The position numbers and the translations under genes are program-made. From Lysobacterales bacterium (lineage in GTDB: Bacteria > Pseudomonadota > Gammaproteobacteria > Xanthomonadales > Rhodanobacteraceae): 64,000 nt of DNA. Below are positions 27,913 through 37,848 of this stretch, in pieces (position 1 is the stretch's first letter; every line of letters starts with the position of its first letter). A model generated the notes under the pieces. That model saw only the letters and a list, made by a program, of their open reading frames with translations. It was not told the DNA's origin and searched no databases. The stretch lies in NCBI GenBank assembly GCA_002632325.1, contig NSJK01000009.1, forward strand, positions 62,001 through 126,000, given 5' to 3'.

Positions 27913-28443
27913 ATGAAAGCCAATCCGTTCAAGTGGTCCTTTCGAGCCCAATACCTGTTCGGCGCGATCATCTGCTTTGGCCTGGTGGCGTTTGCCTATT
28001 TCTGGGTCGAACTGCACCAAGGCATCAGTCCATGCCCAAAGTGCATGTTCCAGCGTGGCGCCTTCGTCGGCATGGGCGCGTTCTTCCTGTTTGGAGCGAT
28101 GCACGGGCCGGGCAAGCTCGGTCGTCGCATCTATGCGATTCTGGTTGCCGTGTTCGCCTTGGTCGGCGCTGTCATTGCAATCGAGCATTTGCATATGCAG
28201 TTTTCACCGCCTGACCCGTTCGCCTCCTGCGGCATGGATTTCTACACTCTGTTCGACAACCGCTTCCCGCTGTCACAGGCGATCCGCAAGGCCTTCATGG
28301 CTTCGGGTGATTGTTCGGATTCGCATTGGCGCATGTTCGGAATCACCATGCCGGGCTGGACGCTGATCTGGTACGTGATCCTCGGTGGCGGCGCGCTGTG
28401 GTCTGGATTCCGCAAGCGCACAATCAGGATCTTCGGCCCATAG
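27913..28443 (+). CDS. dsbB: Disulfide bond formation protein B
   Basis: 176 aa from ATG 27913 (TGGAGT upstream). Four hydrophobic segments. The first periplasmic loop carries the quinone-linked redox pair C41-P-K-C44 in CPKCMFQRGA, and the second loop carries C106 and C134, the pair that oxidises DsbA. This is the standard DsbB arrangement in which electrons pass from DsbA to ubiquinone. dsbA is not in the window. Confidence 0.93.
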   Translation: MKANPFKWSFRAQYLFGAIICFGLVAFAYFWVELHQGISPCPKCMFQRGAFVGMGAFFLFGAMHGPGKLGRRIYAILVAVFALVGAVIAIEHLHMQFSPPDPFASCGMDFYTLFDNRFPLSQAIRKAFMASGDCSDSHWRMFGITMPGWTLIWYVILGGGALWSGFRKRTIRIFGP

Positions 28444-28522
28444 GCGCGTGCGTTGCGCTGTGGCATGATCGTTTTCCCGCGGCGCAACAAATGCAGATAT
28501 GGCCAGCATCATCGAAGAACCC

Positions 28523-29890
28523 ATGAGCCTCAACACCACCTCTCAGAGCGGCACATGGGCGCCTGCGTCGTGGCGCGAGCGAACCACGTTGCAGCAGCCG
28601 ATCTATACCGATGCGGCCGAATTGGAACACGCGCTGATCAAGCTCAGCCAGCTGCCGCCACTGGTGACTTCGTGGGAGATCTTTCGCCTCAAGGAACTGC
28701 TCGCCGAAGCAGCCGCAGGCAAGCGTTTCCTGCTGCAGGGAGGTGACTGCGCCGAAACTTTCGACGATTGCAGTTCGCCGCTGATTTCGAATCGTCTCAA
28801 GGTCATGCTGCAGATGAGCCTGGTGCTCGTGCATGGCCTGCAGATGCCGGTGGTGCGCGTGGGTCGCTTTGCCGGTCAGTACGCCAAGCCGCGCTCGGCG
28901 GACATGGAAACACGCGATGGTGTTTCGTTGCCGAGCTACCGCGGCGAACTCGTGAACGATGCGGCTTTCAATGCCGCCGCTCGTCGCGCTGACCCGCAGC
29001 GCCTCATCCGTGGCCATGCGCATTCGGCGATGACGATGAATTTCGTGCGCGCCCTGATCGATGGCGGTTTCGCCGACCTGCATCATCCCGAATACTGGGA
29101 TCTGGCCTGGGTCAAACATTCACCGCTGCAAGATGAATATGGCCGCATGGTCGAGGCGATCGGTGCGTCCCTGCGCTTCATGGAAACGCTGGCAGGTCAG
29201 GCAATCGGCAGCTACCAGCGCGTCGATTTCTACACCTCGCATGAAGCGCTGGTGCTGCACTACGAGGAAGCGCTCACGCGCCAGGTGCCGCGTCAGGATG
29301 GTTGGTTCAACCTGTCCACGCATTTCCCGTGGATTGGCATGCGCACGGCCCAACTCGATGGCGGTCACGTCGAATATTTTCGCGGCATCCGCAATCCCGT
29401 TGCGGTGAAGATCGGCCCGTCGGTGACGCCCGATCAGTTGCTGCGTCTGTGCGATGCGCTCGACCCCCAGCGTGAACCCGGACGGCTCACCCTGATCCAT
29501 CGCATGGGCGCCGACAAGATCGAACAGGCACTGCCCTCGCTGCTCACTGCGGTGCGTCGCGAAGGGCGTACACCGCTGTGGGTGTGCGATCCGATGCACG
29601 GCAACACCGAATCGGTATCCAACGGCTACAAGACGCGTCGTTTCGGCAACATCCGTCGCGAACTCGATTGTGCCTTCGACGTGCATGCGGCCGCTGGCAC
29701 GCATCTGGGCGGCGTGCATCTTGAGCTCACCGGCGAGAATGTCACCGAGTGCATGGGCGGCGCGCGCGATCTGACCGAGAACGATCTCGCCCGCGCCTAC
29801 AAGTCGACCGTCGATCCGCGCCTCAACTACGAGCAATCACTCGAGCTGGCGATGCTGATCGTGCGCAAGCGCGGCAGCGCGCGTGCCTGA
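28523..29890 (+). CDS. Class II 3-deoxy-7-phosphoheptulonate (DAHP) synthase
   Basis: 455 aa from ATG 28523 (gaagaa upstream; ATG 28499 is an in-frame alternative adding eight residues). First step of the shikimate pathway: phosphoenolpyruvate plus erythrose 4-phosphate to DAHP. It is the plant-type (class II) enzyme. Metal ligands can be placed by spacing against the M. tuberculosis enzyme: C76 in LQGGDCAETF, H359 in CDPMHGNT, E401 in HLELTGENVTECMGG and D431 in VDPRLNYEQS. No N-terminal regulatory extension like the mycobacterial one. Convergent with typA, 9 bases between the stops. Confidence 0.95.
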   Translation: MSLNTTSQSGTWAPASWRERTTLQQPIYTDAAELEHALIKLSQLPPLVTSWEIFRLKELLAEAAAGKRFLLQGGDCAETFDDCSSPLISNRLKVMLQMSLVLVHGLQMPVVRVGRFAGQYAKPRSADMETRDGVSLPSYRGELVNDAAFNAAARRADPQRLIRGHAHSAMTMNFVRALIDGGFADLHHPEYWDLAWVKHSPLQDEYGRMVEAIGASLRFMETLAGQAIGSYQRVDFYTSHEALVLHYEEALTRQVPRQDGWFNLSTHFPWIGMRTAQLDGGHVEYFRGIRNPVAVKIGPSVTPDQLLRLCDALDPQREPGRLTLIHRMGADKIEQALPSLLTAVRREGRTPLWVCDPMHGNTESVSNGYKTRRFGNIRRELDCAFDVHAAAGTHLGGVHLELTGENVTECMGGARDLTENDLARAYKSTVDPRLNYEQSLELAMLIVRKRGSARA

Positions 29891-29897
29891 CCCCGAG

Positions 29898-29919
29898 CCT
29901 CACGCCGCCTGGCGTGAGG
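29898..29919. terminator. Hairpin between convergent DAHP synthase and typA
   Basis: cctcacgcc, loop gcct, ggcgtgagg: a perfect 9-bp stem that includes the typA stop codon and begins eight bases after the DAHP synthase stop. No T-run on either side, so it may act as a bidirectional 3' end stabiliser or with Rho rather than as a full intrinsic terminator. Confidence 0.55.
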
Positions 29920-31750
29920 CGCGCTTGCGATCGCTTTCGGTGAGGTGCTTCTTGCGCAGGCGGATCGCCTTGGGCGTGACCTCGACGAGTTCATCTTCTT
30001 CGATGAACTCGAGCGCCTGCTCCAGCGACATGCGGATCGGCGGCGTGAGCTGGACGTTGTCGTCCTTGCCCGCAGCACGGATGTTGGTGAGCTGCTTGGC
30101 GCGCAGGGCGTTGACGGTGAGGTCGTTGTCCTTGGCGTGAATGCCGACCAGCTGGCCCTCGTAGATTTCGTCGCCTTCGCCGACCAACAGGCGACCGCGT
30201 TCCTGCAGGCCGACCAGCGCATAGGCCGGCGCGGGTCCCTGACCATTGGAGATCATCACGCCGTTGGGGCGCTTGGCGATTGCGCCTTCCGAGCGCGGGC
30301 CGTAGTGATCGAACACATGGAACAGCAGGCCAGTGCCCGCGGTGAGCGTGCGGAATTCGGTCTGGAAACCGATCAGGCCACGCGCGGGAATCATGTAGTC
30401 GAGGCGCACGCGGCCCTTGCCGTCGGGTTCCATGCCGGTGAGCTGGCCGCGACGCATGCCCAGGCGCTCCATCACGCCGCCCTGGAATTGCTCTTCCATG
30501 TCGACCACGAGTTGCTCGATCGGCTCGCTCGACACGCCGTCGATGTCCTTGATGATGACTTCGGGGCGTGACACCGCGAGCTCGTAGCCTTCGCGACGCA
30601 TGGTTTCGATCAGTACCGACAGATGCAGTTCACCGCGACCTGAGACCTTGAACTTGTCCGGGTCGTCGGTCTCCTCGACCTTCAGTGCAACGTTGTGCAA
30701 GGTCTCACGCATGAGGCGATCGCGGATCTGGCGACTGGTGAGGAACTTGCCGCCGCTGTGTTCCTTCTGCCCCGCGAACGGCGAATTGTTGACCTGGAAG
30801 GTCATGCTGATGGTCGGTTCGTCGACCGTGAGCACAGGCAACTGTTCCGGCGCCTCGGGCGCGCACACGGTGTCGGAGATGCCGATGCCTTCGATGCCAT
30901 TGATGGCGACGATGTCGCCGGCCTCGGCTTCGGCCACTTCCTTGCGCTCCAGACCCATGAAGCCGAGCACCTGCAGCACCTTGGCGGTGCGCTTCTTGCC
31001 GTGACGGTCGATCACCGTGACCGGCATGTTGGTGCGTACCTTGCCGCGCTGGATGCGGCCGATGCCGATCAAGCCGACATAGCTCGAATAATCGAGCTGG
31101 CTGATGCGCATCTGGAACGGACCGTCGGCATCGACCGGCGGCTTGGGCACGTGTTGCATGATCGCTTCGTACAGCGGCGTCATGTCGCCTTCGCGCACGC
31201 TGTCGTCGAGGCCTGCATAGCCGTTGAGACCCGAGGCATAGACGACCGGGAAATCGAGCTGTTCGTTGGTGGCGCCGAGGCGATCGAACAGGTCGAAGGT
31301 CTGGTCGAGCACCCAGCTCGGGCGTGCGCCCGGGCGGTCGACCTTGTTGATCACGACGATGGGCCGAAAGCCCATCTGGAACGCCTTCTGCGTGACGAAG
31401 CGCGTTTGCGGCATCGGGCCGTCCATCGCGTCGACCAGCAGCAGCACGGAATCGACCATGCTCAGCACGCGCTCGACCTCGCCACCGAAGTCGGCGTGAC
31501 CGGGCGTATCGACGATGTTGATGCGGTTGCCGCGCCAGGAGATCGCGGTGTTCTTGGCGAGGATCGTGATGCCACGTTCCTTTTCCTGGTCATTGCTGTC
31601 CATCACGCGCTCGGCCAGCACGGTGCGCTCGTTCAGCGTGCCCGACTGCTTGAGCAACTGGTCGACGAGGGTGGTCTTGCCGTGGTCGACGTGGGCGACG
31701 ATGGCGATGTTGCGGAGGTTTTCGATGGACATGCGAATGGGCGGCGCCAT
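29900..31750 (-). CDS. typA: Ribosome-associated GTPase TypA/BipA
   Basis: 616 aa (E. coli BipA 607). An EF-G-like translational GTPase that acts in 50S biogenesis and stress or low-temperature adaptation. [20 protein letters not shown] carries G1; [20 protein letters not shown] and [10 protein letters not shown] carry G3 and G4. The BipA-specific C-terminal region contains [19 protein letters not shown] and the usual [23 protein letters not shown] ending. Start at 31750 ([14 protein letters not shown]) has AAGG upstream; MSIENLRN at 31732 matches E. coli better but lacks a ribosome-binding site. Confidence 0.97.
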   Translation of the reverse strand: MAPPIRMSIENLRNIAIVAHVDHGKTTLVDQLLKQSGTLNERTVLAERVMDSNDQEKERGITILAKNTAISWRGNRINIVDTPGHADFGGEVERVLSMVDSVLLLVDAMDGPMPQTRFVTQKAFQMGFRPIVVINKVDRPGARPSWVLDQTFDLFDRLGATNEQLDFPVVYASGLNGYAGLDDSVREGDMTPLYEAIMQHVPKPPVDADGPFQMRISQLDYSSYVGLIGIGRIQRGKVRTNMPVTVIDRHGKKRTAKVLQVLGFMGLERKEVAEAEAGDIVAINGIEGIGISDTVCAPEAPEQLPVLTVDEPTISMTFQVNNSPFAGQKEHSGGKFLTSRQIRDRLMRETLHNVALKVEETDDPDKFKVSGRGELHLSVLIETMRREGYELAVSRPEVIIKDIDGVSSEPIEQLVVDMEEQFQGGVMERLGMRRGQLTGMEPDGKGRVRLDYMIPARGLIGFQTEFRTLTAGTGLLFHVFDHYGPRSEGAIAKRPNGVMISNGQGPAPAYALVGLQERGRLLVGEGDEIYEGQLVGIHAKDNDLTVNALRAKQLTNIRAAGKDDNVQLTPPIRMSLEQALEFIEEDELVEVTPKAIRLRKKHLTESDRKRASRQAA

Positions 31751-31784
31751 TGACGGCCCGCCTTGATGAAAGGGCAAGCGGTCG

Positions 31785-31790
31785 AGTATA
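31785..31790 (-). promoter_or_regulatory. Candidate -10 box for typA
   Basis: TATACT on the minus strand, 35 bases before the chosen typA start, identical to the -10 of the str promoter. No good -35 at 16-18 bases; TTGCTG occurs at a 20-base spacing. Confidence 0.4.
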
Positions 31791-31955
31791 CGATTTCTGC
31801 CATTGCAGCGCAGCAATTGCTTGCAGCGGGCGCAGCCATCAAACGGGTGAGCAAGCCTGGGCAGACTGCCGCAACGCGCCCCAAGACCCGCGTCTGGCCG
31901 GCGCGGCGGGATGGTCGGGTATCATCGCCTTCCTTCCACCTGCAGTGCATCGTCC

Positions 31956-32483
31956 ATGAGCAAAGAGCTGATCGCCAACATCCAGACTTCCAGGGGCATG
32001 ATCCGCGTGCGCCTGTTTGCCGAGCAGACGCCGGTCACGGTTGCCAGTTTCGTCAACCTCGCCCAGCGCGGTTACTACGACGGGTTGAATTTCCATCGCG
32101 TCATTGCCGACTTCATGATTCAGGGCGGCTGCCCGCAGGGCAGCGGTACCGGCGGTCCGGGCTACAAGTTCGAGGATGAGACGCGCGCCGATCTCAAACA
32201 CGATCGCGGCGGCATCCTGTCGATGGCCAATGCCGGCCCACGCACCAATGGCAGCCAGTTCTTCATCACCCACATCGCCACGCCATGGCTCGATGGCAAG
32301 CACACCGTGTTTGGCGCGGTGGTTGATGCCAGCGACAAGGCGGTCGTCGATCAGATCCGCGGTGGCGACAAGATCGAATCGATCAGGATTTCCGGTGATG
32401 CAGCACCGCTGCTGGCTGCGCAACAGGCGCGCGTCGAGCAGTGGAATGCCGCGCTCGATGCGGCCGGATTCACGCCGCGCTGA
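31956..32483 (+). CDS. ppiB: Peptidyl-prolyl cis-trans isomerase, cyclophilin type, cytoplasmic
   Basis: 175 aa from ATG 31956, with no signal peptide, so the cytoplasmic PpiB form. Active-site and substrate-binding segments are intact: [48 protein letters not shown] and LDGKHTVFG. The longer C-terminus (about 20 residues beyond the fold) is alanine-rich. TATCAT at 31920-31925 is a possible -10. Divergent from typA. Confidence 0.95.
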   Translation: MSKELIANIQTSRGMIRVRLFAEQTPVTVASFVNLAQRGYYDGLNFHRVIADFMIQGGCPQGSGTGGPGYKFEDETRADLKHDRGGILSMANAGPRTNGSQFFITHIATPWLDGKHTVFGAVVDASDKAVVDQIRGGDKIESIRISGDAAPLLAAQQARVEQWNAALDAAGFTPR

Positions 32484-32510
32484 AACTCGCGGAAAACGCC
32501 AACGCAAGCA

Positions 32511-32541
32511 GACGACGCTCCACCCGGTGTGGAGCGCCGTC
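32511..32541. terminator. Bidirectional hairpin between ppiB and the GlsB-type gene
   Basis: gacgacgctccac, loop ccggt, gtggagcgccgtc: a 13-bp stem with one G-T wobble between two convergent genes (ppiB ends 32483, the GlsB-type gene ends 32548). No clear T-tract. The position and stability favour a shared transcription end. Confidence 0.6.
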
Positions 32542-32547
32542 GAAGTT

Positions 32548-32808
32548 TCAGGCCTTGCGCTGGAAGGCGCGATAGACGGCCAGAAGGATCAGCGAGCCGA
32601 TCACGCCACCAATGAAGCCCGAGGGCTGAATGGTGCCGCCGATCTCACCCGTGTGAAACACGAGGTTGCTGAGAAAGCCACCGACGAACATGCCGGCAAC
32701 GCCGAGCAGACCGGTGACGATGAAACCGCCCGGATCCTTGCCCGGCATGAGGAACTTGGCAACGAATCCGACAACGAGGCCGACCAGAAACATCCACAAC
32801 CAGGACAT
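32548..32808 (-). CDS. GlsB/YeaQ/YmgE family small membrane protein
   Basis: 86 aa with three hydrophobic, glycine-rich segments: MSWLWMFLVGLVVGFVAKFL, GGFIVTGLLGVAGMFVGGFL and SGFIGGVIGSLILLAVYRAF. This is the transglycosylase-associated (GlsB/YeaQ/YmgE) family, often induced by general stress; its biochemical role is unknown despite the name. GTGGAG lies six bases before the ATG. Confidence 0.9.
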   Translation of the reverse strand: MSWLWMFLVGLVVGFVAKFLMPGKDPGGFIVTGLLGVAGMFVGGFLSNLVFHTGEIGGTIQPSGFIGGVIGSLILLAVYRAFQRKA

Positions 32809-32892
32809 GGCTACTCCACGGGTTGGACACCAGTGGGCAATCTAGCGCAAGTTGGCCAGTGACGTTGTGACAAAAGGTGTGAGGGCGCAGCT

Positions 32893-33516
32893 TCAGCCCG
32901 ACGCTCGCAAGCCGGCAAGGAAGATTCCCGCTGCAGCCTCGACCAGAGCGCGTGGTTCGATGGCGAGATCCGGATGGGCGTCGAGACGATGGTCGAGCAC
33001 GAGTCGTGCAACCCCATGCGCCATCGCCCAGGCCGCGAGTGCTTCGGTCGTTGCGGGGGCAGCGACACCCAGCGTCAGGAGATTCTGTTGCAGCGTGCCG
33101 AACACGGCCTGCGATACCTGCAGCAGGTGCGGATACTCGCTCTTGTCGAGCGAGTCACCAAACATCAGCCGCCACACCTGCGGCTGCTCGCGTGCAAACT
33201 CGACATAGATGACCGCCATTGCGATGAAGCGCGCCTCGGGCTCGGCAATGGTCGGCAAATGGGCAAAGCGCCGATCGAGCTCGCGGTAGCCGCTGGCTGC
33301 GAGGTCGGCGAGCAGGGCCTCACGGCTTGCATAGTGCCGATAGGGCGCAGCGTGCGAGACGCCCACGCGGCGCGCGATCTCGCGCATGCCGACGGCCTCG
33401 ATCCCGGCGCTGATGAGCAGATCTTGCGCCGCATCGAGCAAGGCCTGACGCAGGTCGCCATGGTGATATTCGGTGGCGCCGCGGCGTGCGCGCGGCGGAC
33501 TGCCAAGGGTCGTCAT
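32893..33516 (-). CDS. TetR/AcrR family transcriptional regulator (WHG-type C-terminus)
   Basis: 207 aa. The N-terminal TetR helix-turn-helix covers about residues 18-65: LLDAAQDLLISAGIEAVGMR, EIARRVGVSHAAPYRHYASR. The C-terminal ligand-binding part (FAREQPQVWRLMFGD, AVFGTLQQNL, AWAMAHGVARLVLD) resembles the WHG group. Divergent from an aldehyde dehydrogenase gene; the 78-base gap holds a perfect palindrome over both promoters, so it most likely represses itself and the dehydrogenase until an aldehyde-related ligand binds. Confidence 0.93.
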   Translation of the reverse strand: MTTLGSPPRARRGATEYHHGDLRQALLDAAQDLLISAGIEAVGMREIARRVGVSHAAPYRHYASREALLADLAASGYRELDRRFAHLPTIAEPEARFIAMAVIYVEFAREQPQVWRLMFGDSLDKSEYPHLLQVSQAVFGTLQQNLLTLGVAAPATTEALAAWAMAHGVARLVLDHRLDAHPDLAIEPRALVEAAAGIFLAGLRASG

Positions 33517-33533
33517 GCGCGCAGGGTAGGGCT

Positions 33534-33556
33534 CAATGTTGACAGCGTCAACATTG
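33534..33556. promoter_or_regulatory. TetR operator over divergent promoters
   Basis: CAATGTTGAC, agc, GTCAACATTG: perfect 10-bp arms around a 3-base centre. The right-facing -35 TTGACA (33539-33544) and -10 TAGGGT (33562-33567, 17-base spacer) and the left-facing TTGACG with TACCCT (17-base spacer) both use the palindrome arms as -35 elements. A repressor bound here would block both promoters. Confidence 0.85.
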
Positions 33557-33594
33557 CTCGATAGGGTGGCTTTGGAAATCCCTCGGAGGCTGCC

Positions 33595-35049
33595 ATGCCC
33601 GCCACGGCTCGAATCGAAACCACGCCCGCCACCGCACTCGACGAGCAGATGCGCGAGATCCTGCAGACCCAGCAGCAGGCATTCCGCAAGGACATGAATC
33701 CTGCGCGCGAACTGCGGCTTGATCGCCTCGCGCGCGTCGAGCGCCTGCTCGACGCCGATGCCGAACGCGAGTTCGCCGCACGCATCGCCGAGGACTTCGG
33801 CAATCGCTCGCCGGTGGAAACCGTGCTGGCCGAGTCGATCTTCACGCGCGCCGCGATCAAGCATGCGCGTCGGCATCTCAAGACGTGGATGAAGCCACGC
33901 CGTGTGCGCACGGCGATGACCTACTGGCCCGGCCATTCGCGACTGCAATGCCAGCCGCTGGGCGTGGTTGGCATCATTTCGCCGTGGAACTATCCCCTGC
34001 AACTCACCTTGGCGCCGCTGGTGGCGGCGTTTGCAGCCGGCAATCGCGTGATGATCAAGCCGTCCGAACTGACGCCGCGATTCTCGCAGGCCTTGCACGA
34101 TCGCCTTGCCGCCGTGTTCGCGCAGGACGAAGTCGTCGTGATCAACGGCAATGCCGAAGTCGGCAAGGCATTTGCGTCCTTGCCGTTCGATCATTTGCTG
34201 TTCACCGGCTCGACCGCGGTGGGGCGACTGGTGGCACAAGCTGCGGCGAAGAATCTCACGCCGGTCACGCTTGAACTCGGCGGCAAGTCACCGGCGATCA
34301 TCGATGCCTCGGCGAATCTCGCCCTTGCGGCAGAGCGCATTGCCTTCGGCAAGTTGCTCAATGCCGGTCAGACCTGCATTGCGCCCGACTACGTGCTGGT
34401 GCCGCCGGCCTTGAAGGATGCGTTTGTCGCGGCCTTGCGTGCTGCGGCCACGCGCATGTATCCCGCGTTTCCGGGCAATCCCGATTACACCAGCATCGTC
34501 AGCGATCGGCACTATCGCCGACTGTGCGATCTCGTCGCTGATGCGCGCGCGCGTGGCGCGCAGATCCTGCCGCTTGGAGCCGCTGCCGAGACGCCGGATC
34601 CGGCCACGCGGCAACTGGCGCCCAGCGTCTTGCTCGAGGTCGATGATTCGATGCGCGTCATGCAGGAGGAAATCTTCGGTCCCTTGCTGCCGGTGCTGAG
34701 CTGCGACTCGACCCAGGCCGCAATCGACTACGTCAATGCGCGCGATCGTCCGTTGGCGTTGTACTGGTTCGGCAGCGACCGCGTTGCGCGCGAGCGCGTG
34801 CTCGCGCAGACGATTTCCGGTGGTGTCACCATCAACGACACGCTCTTGCACATTGCCCAGGAAGACCTGCCATTCGGTGGCGTGGGGCCGTCGGGGCAGG
34901 GCCACTATCACGGTGAATACGGCTTCCGGCAGATGTCCAAGGAGAAGCCGGTGTTCTTGCAGTCGTCGCTCTCGGGCGTGCGTCTGCTGTACCCGCCGTA
35001 TCGCCCATTCACGATGAAAATGCTGGAAATCCTCAAGCGGATTTCATAA
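33595..35049 (+). CDS. Coniferyl-aldehyde-dehydrogenase-type aldehyde dehydrogenase
   Basis: 484 aa NAD(P)-dependent aldehyde dehydrogenase. Catalytic C261 lies in GQTCIAPDYVLVPP and the general base E227 in TLELGGKSPAI. GIISPWNYPLQLTLAPLVAA and FTGSTAVGRLVAQAA build the Rossmann and cofactor site; the C-terminus PFGGVGPSGQGHYHGEYGF is standard. The overall pattern, including the short N-terminus and the hydrophobic tail YPPYRPFTMKMLEILKRI, matches enzymes annotated as coniferyl aldehyde dehydrogenase (CalB type); the real substrate may be any medium-chain or aromatic aldehyde. GGAGG precedes the start. Controlled by the divergent TetR. Confidence 0.92.
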   Translation: MPATARIETTPATALDEQMREILQTQQQAFRKDMNPARELRLDRLARVERLLDADAEREFAARIAEDFGNRSPVETVLAESIFTRAAIKHARRHLKTWMKPRRVRTAMTYWPGHSRLQCQPLGVVGIISPWNYPLQLTLAPLVAAFAAGNRVMIKPSELTPRFSQALHDRLAAVFAQDEVVVINGNAEVGKAFASLPFDHLLFTGSTAVGRLVAQAAAKNLTPVTLELGGKSPAIIDASANLALAAERIAFGKLLNAGQTCIAPDYVLVPPALKDAFVAALRAAATRMYPAFPGNPDYTSIVSDRHYRRLCDLVADARARGAQILPLGAAAETPDPATRQLAPSVLLEVDDSMRVMQEEIFGPLLPVLSCDSTQAAIDYVNARDRPLALYWFGSDRVARERVLAQTISGGVTINDTLLHIAQEDLPFGGVGPSGQGHYHGEYGFRQMSKEKPVFLQSSLSGVRLLYPPYRPFTMKMLEILKRIS

Positions 35050-35077
35050 GCGCCGAGTCGGTCGCGGCAGGCGGCTG

Positions 35078-35086
35078 TGCTAGAAT
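35078..35086 (+). promoter_or_regulatory. Extended -10 promoter for the aminotransferase gene
   Basis: TGC-TAGAAT (TGn at 35078-35080, -10 at 35081-35086). No good -35 at 16-18 bases, as expected for an extended -10 promoter. It starts 29 bases after the dehydrogenase stop and 46 bases before the chosen ATG. Confidence 0.5.
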
Positions 35087-35131
35087 TCGCGGTTGCCGAC
35101 AAGGCATTCCACGTCATCGAGCACCGTCATC

Positions 35132-36328
35132 ATGCCGAATCTTTCGGCGCGCATGAGTCGCGCCAAACCCAGTGCAATCATGGCCGTGGCCGAGAAGGCC
35201 AAGGCGCTCAAGGCCGCTGGCCGAGACATCGTGAGTTTCTCGATTGGCGTGCCCAATTTTCTGCCCGGCGAACATGTCTATGCGGCGGTACGTGAGGCGC
35301 TGGCCAAGGACAGCGGTCAGTACGGCTCCAACCGCGGCGCCGAGCCTTTGCTCGATGCATTCATCAAGCATCTGGAGCAGGGTGGTCTGAGTGGTTACGG
35401 CCGCAAGAATCTCGCGGTCGGCATCGGCGCCAAGCATGTGCTCTACAACCTGGCCGAAGTGTTGCTCGATCCGGGTGAGACGATCGCCTTCGCGGTGCCG
35501 TATTGGACTTCGTATCTGGACATCGCCGAGATCGTCGACGCCGATGTCCGTTTGATGCCCTGTCCGGCGAGTCAGGACTACAAACTCACACCGGACCAGC
35601 TCGATGCCGCGCTGCCGGGCGTCAAGGTGCTGCTGTTCAACAACCCTAACAATCCGACCGGCATGGCCTACACGAAGGCCGAGATCGCCGCGCTGGCCGA
35701 CGTGCTGGTCAAGCATCCCGACGTCTGGATCATCTGCGACGACATCTACAACCGCATGCTGTTCGACGGTATCGGCTATCACAATTTCATCAATGCGCGG
35801 CCGGAACTTCGCGATCGCGTGATCCACGTCGATTCCCTGTCCAAGACCTATGGCATGCCGGGTTGGCGTGTGGGTTTCCTCGCCGGCCCCGAGGTCGTGG
35901 CGCAGGCGTTCACGACGATGAACTCCAATCACATCACCAATCTGCCCGAGATCGTCACCGCGGCTGCGGTCGCCGCGCTCAATGGGCCGCAGGATCTGCC
36001 GGTGCAGAAGGCGGCCGAGTTTCAGGCGCGACGCGATCAGGTGCTGGAGACAATGCGCTCGATCCCGGGCGTGGTCTGTCCGCGGCCGCAAGGCGCGTTC
36101 TACGTGTTTCCCGACGTCTCCTGCGCGTTCGGCAAGCAGCACAAGGGCGTGAAGATCGGCAACGATGTCGATCTGTGCAATGCGCTGCTCGAAGCCAAGG
36201 GCGTGGCCTGTGTGCCGGGCTCGGCCTTCGGCGATGCGAATGCGCTGCGCATTTCCTACACCTGTCCGGCGGCGCAGCTCCCCGAGGGACTCAAGCGCTT
36301 CCGCGAGTTCTTCGCCGAACTCTCCTGA
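35132..36328 (+). CDS. Class I pyridoxal-phosphate aminotransferase (aspartate aminotransferase-like)
   Basis: 398 aa from ATG 35132; an earlier in-frame ATG at 35093 would lie only seven bases past the predicted -10. PLP-binding K238 is in DSLSKTYGMPGWRVGFLAGP; NNPNNPTGMAYT, ICDDIYNRMLFDG and the C-terminal LRISYTCPAAQLPEGLKRF (substrate-carboxylate arginine) are intact. It belongs to the broad class I family that includes aspartate and alanine aminotransferases; exact substrate cannot be read from sequence. Four bases before the glutaredoxin-like gene. Confidence 0.93.
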   Translation: MPNLSARMSRAKPSAIMAVAEKAKALKAAGRDIVSFSIGVPNFLPGEHVYAAVREALAKDSGQYGSNRGAEPLLDAFIKHLEQGGLSGYGRKNLAVGIGAKHVLYNLAEVLLDPGETIAFAVPYWTSYLDIAEIVDADVRLMPCPASQDYKLTPDQLDAALPGVKVLLFNNPNNPTGMAYTKAEIAALADVLVKHPDVWIICDDIYNRMLFDGIGYHNFINARPELRDRVIHVDSLSKTYGMPGWRVGFLAGPEVVAQAFTTMNSNHITNLPEIVTAAAVAALNGPQDLPVQKAAEFQARRDQVLETMRSIPGVVCPRPQGAFYVFPDVSCAFGKQHKGVKIGNDVDLCNALLEAKGVACVPGSAFGDANALRISYTCPAAQLPEGLKRFREFFAELS

Positions 36329-36332
36329 GACC

Positions 36333-36698
36333 ATGGAACGTCGCACGCTCTTCATTCTGGGCGGTCTGGTCGCGCTTGGCCTGATCGGCTGGATCCGCAG
36401 CGGTCCGCCCGACATGAAGGCAGTGCGGCGGGCGGCCGGTGATGAGCCGGTGGTGATGATTTCGGCGAGCTGGTGCGGCTATTGCAAGAGTCTGCGTGAA
36501 AATTTCAAGACCTGGGGCGTGCGTTACGTCGAACTGGACATCGACAAGGATCCGGCTGGTCGACGGGTCTACTCGCTGGCGCAAGCGCGGGGCGTGCCCG
36601 TGGTGCTCGTCGGCGAGCGGATCTTCCACGGCTACGACCCTGGATCCATACACCAAGCGATAGTCGATGCCGGTCTGCAGCCGGAAACGACGCCCTGA
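36333..36698 (+). CDS. Membrane-anchored glutaredoxin-like protein
   Basis: 121 aa. A single N-terminal hydrophobic segment (LFILGGLVALGLIGWI, residues 6-21) without a clear cleavage site is followed by a thioredoxin-fold domain with C48-G-Y-C51 and the cis-proline segment GVPVVLVGERIFHGYDP. Topology suggests a periplasmic, membrane-tethered thiol oxidoreductase, though glutaredoxins are normally cytoplasmic. Four bases after the aminotransferase and 30 before mdh, so probably co-transcribed. Confidence 0.87.
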   Translation: MERRTLFILGGLVALGLIGWIRSGPPDMKAVRRAAGDEPVVMISASWCGYCKSLRENFKTWGVRYVELDIDKDPAGRRVYSLAQARGVPVVLVGERIFHGYDPGSIHQAIVDAGLQPETTP

Positions 36699-36728
36699 AT
36701 CCTTTGCATGACAGATGAGGTTCCCAAG

Positions 36729-37715
<987 letters not shown>

Positions 37716-37726
37716 GTGCCATTGCA

Positions 37727-37757
37727 GCCACGCCGCACCCCTGATGGCGTGGTTTTC
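37727..37757 (+). terminator. Intrinsic terminator after mdh
   Basis: ccacgcc (37728-37734) and ggcgtgg (37746-37752) form a 7-bp stem, extended by a G-T pair, followed by TTTT. It lies 12 bases after the mdh stop. It argues against using the ATG at 37744 as the start of the next gene. Confidence 0.75.
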
Positions 37758-37848
37758 GCGAATTTTGTGGTCGGAAGCTGCACAGACAGCGCGGATTGGG
37801 CGTAGGCTTACACTTCGAGGAGCCGCGTCCGATCGGGCAGGAGCCGTT

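Noticed and set aside
37744..37848. ATG 37744 as the start of the GGDEF-EAL gene
   Set aside because: It lies inside the mdh terminator hairpin and has no Shine-Dalgarno; the TTG at 37849 has AGGAG at five bases.
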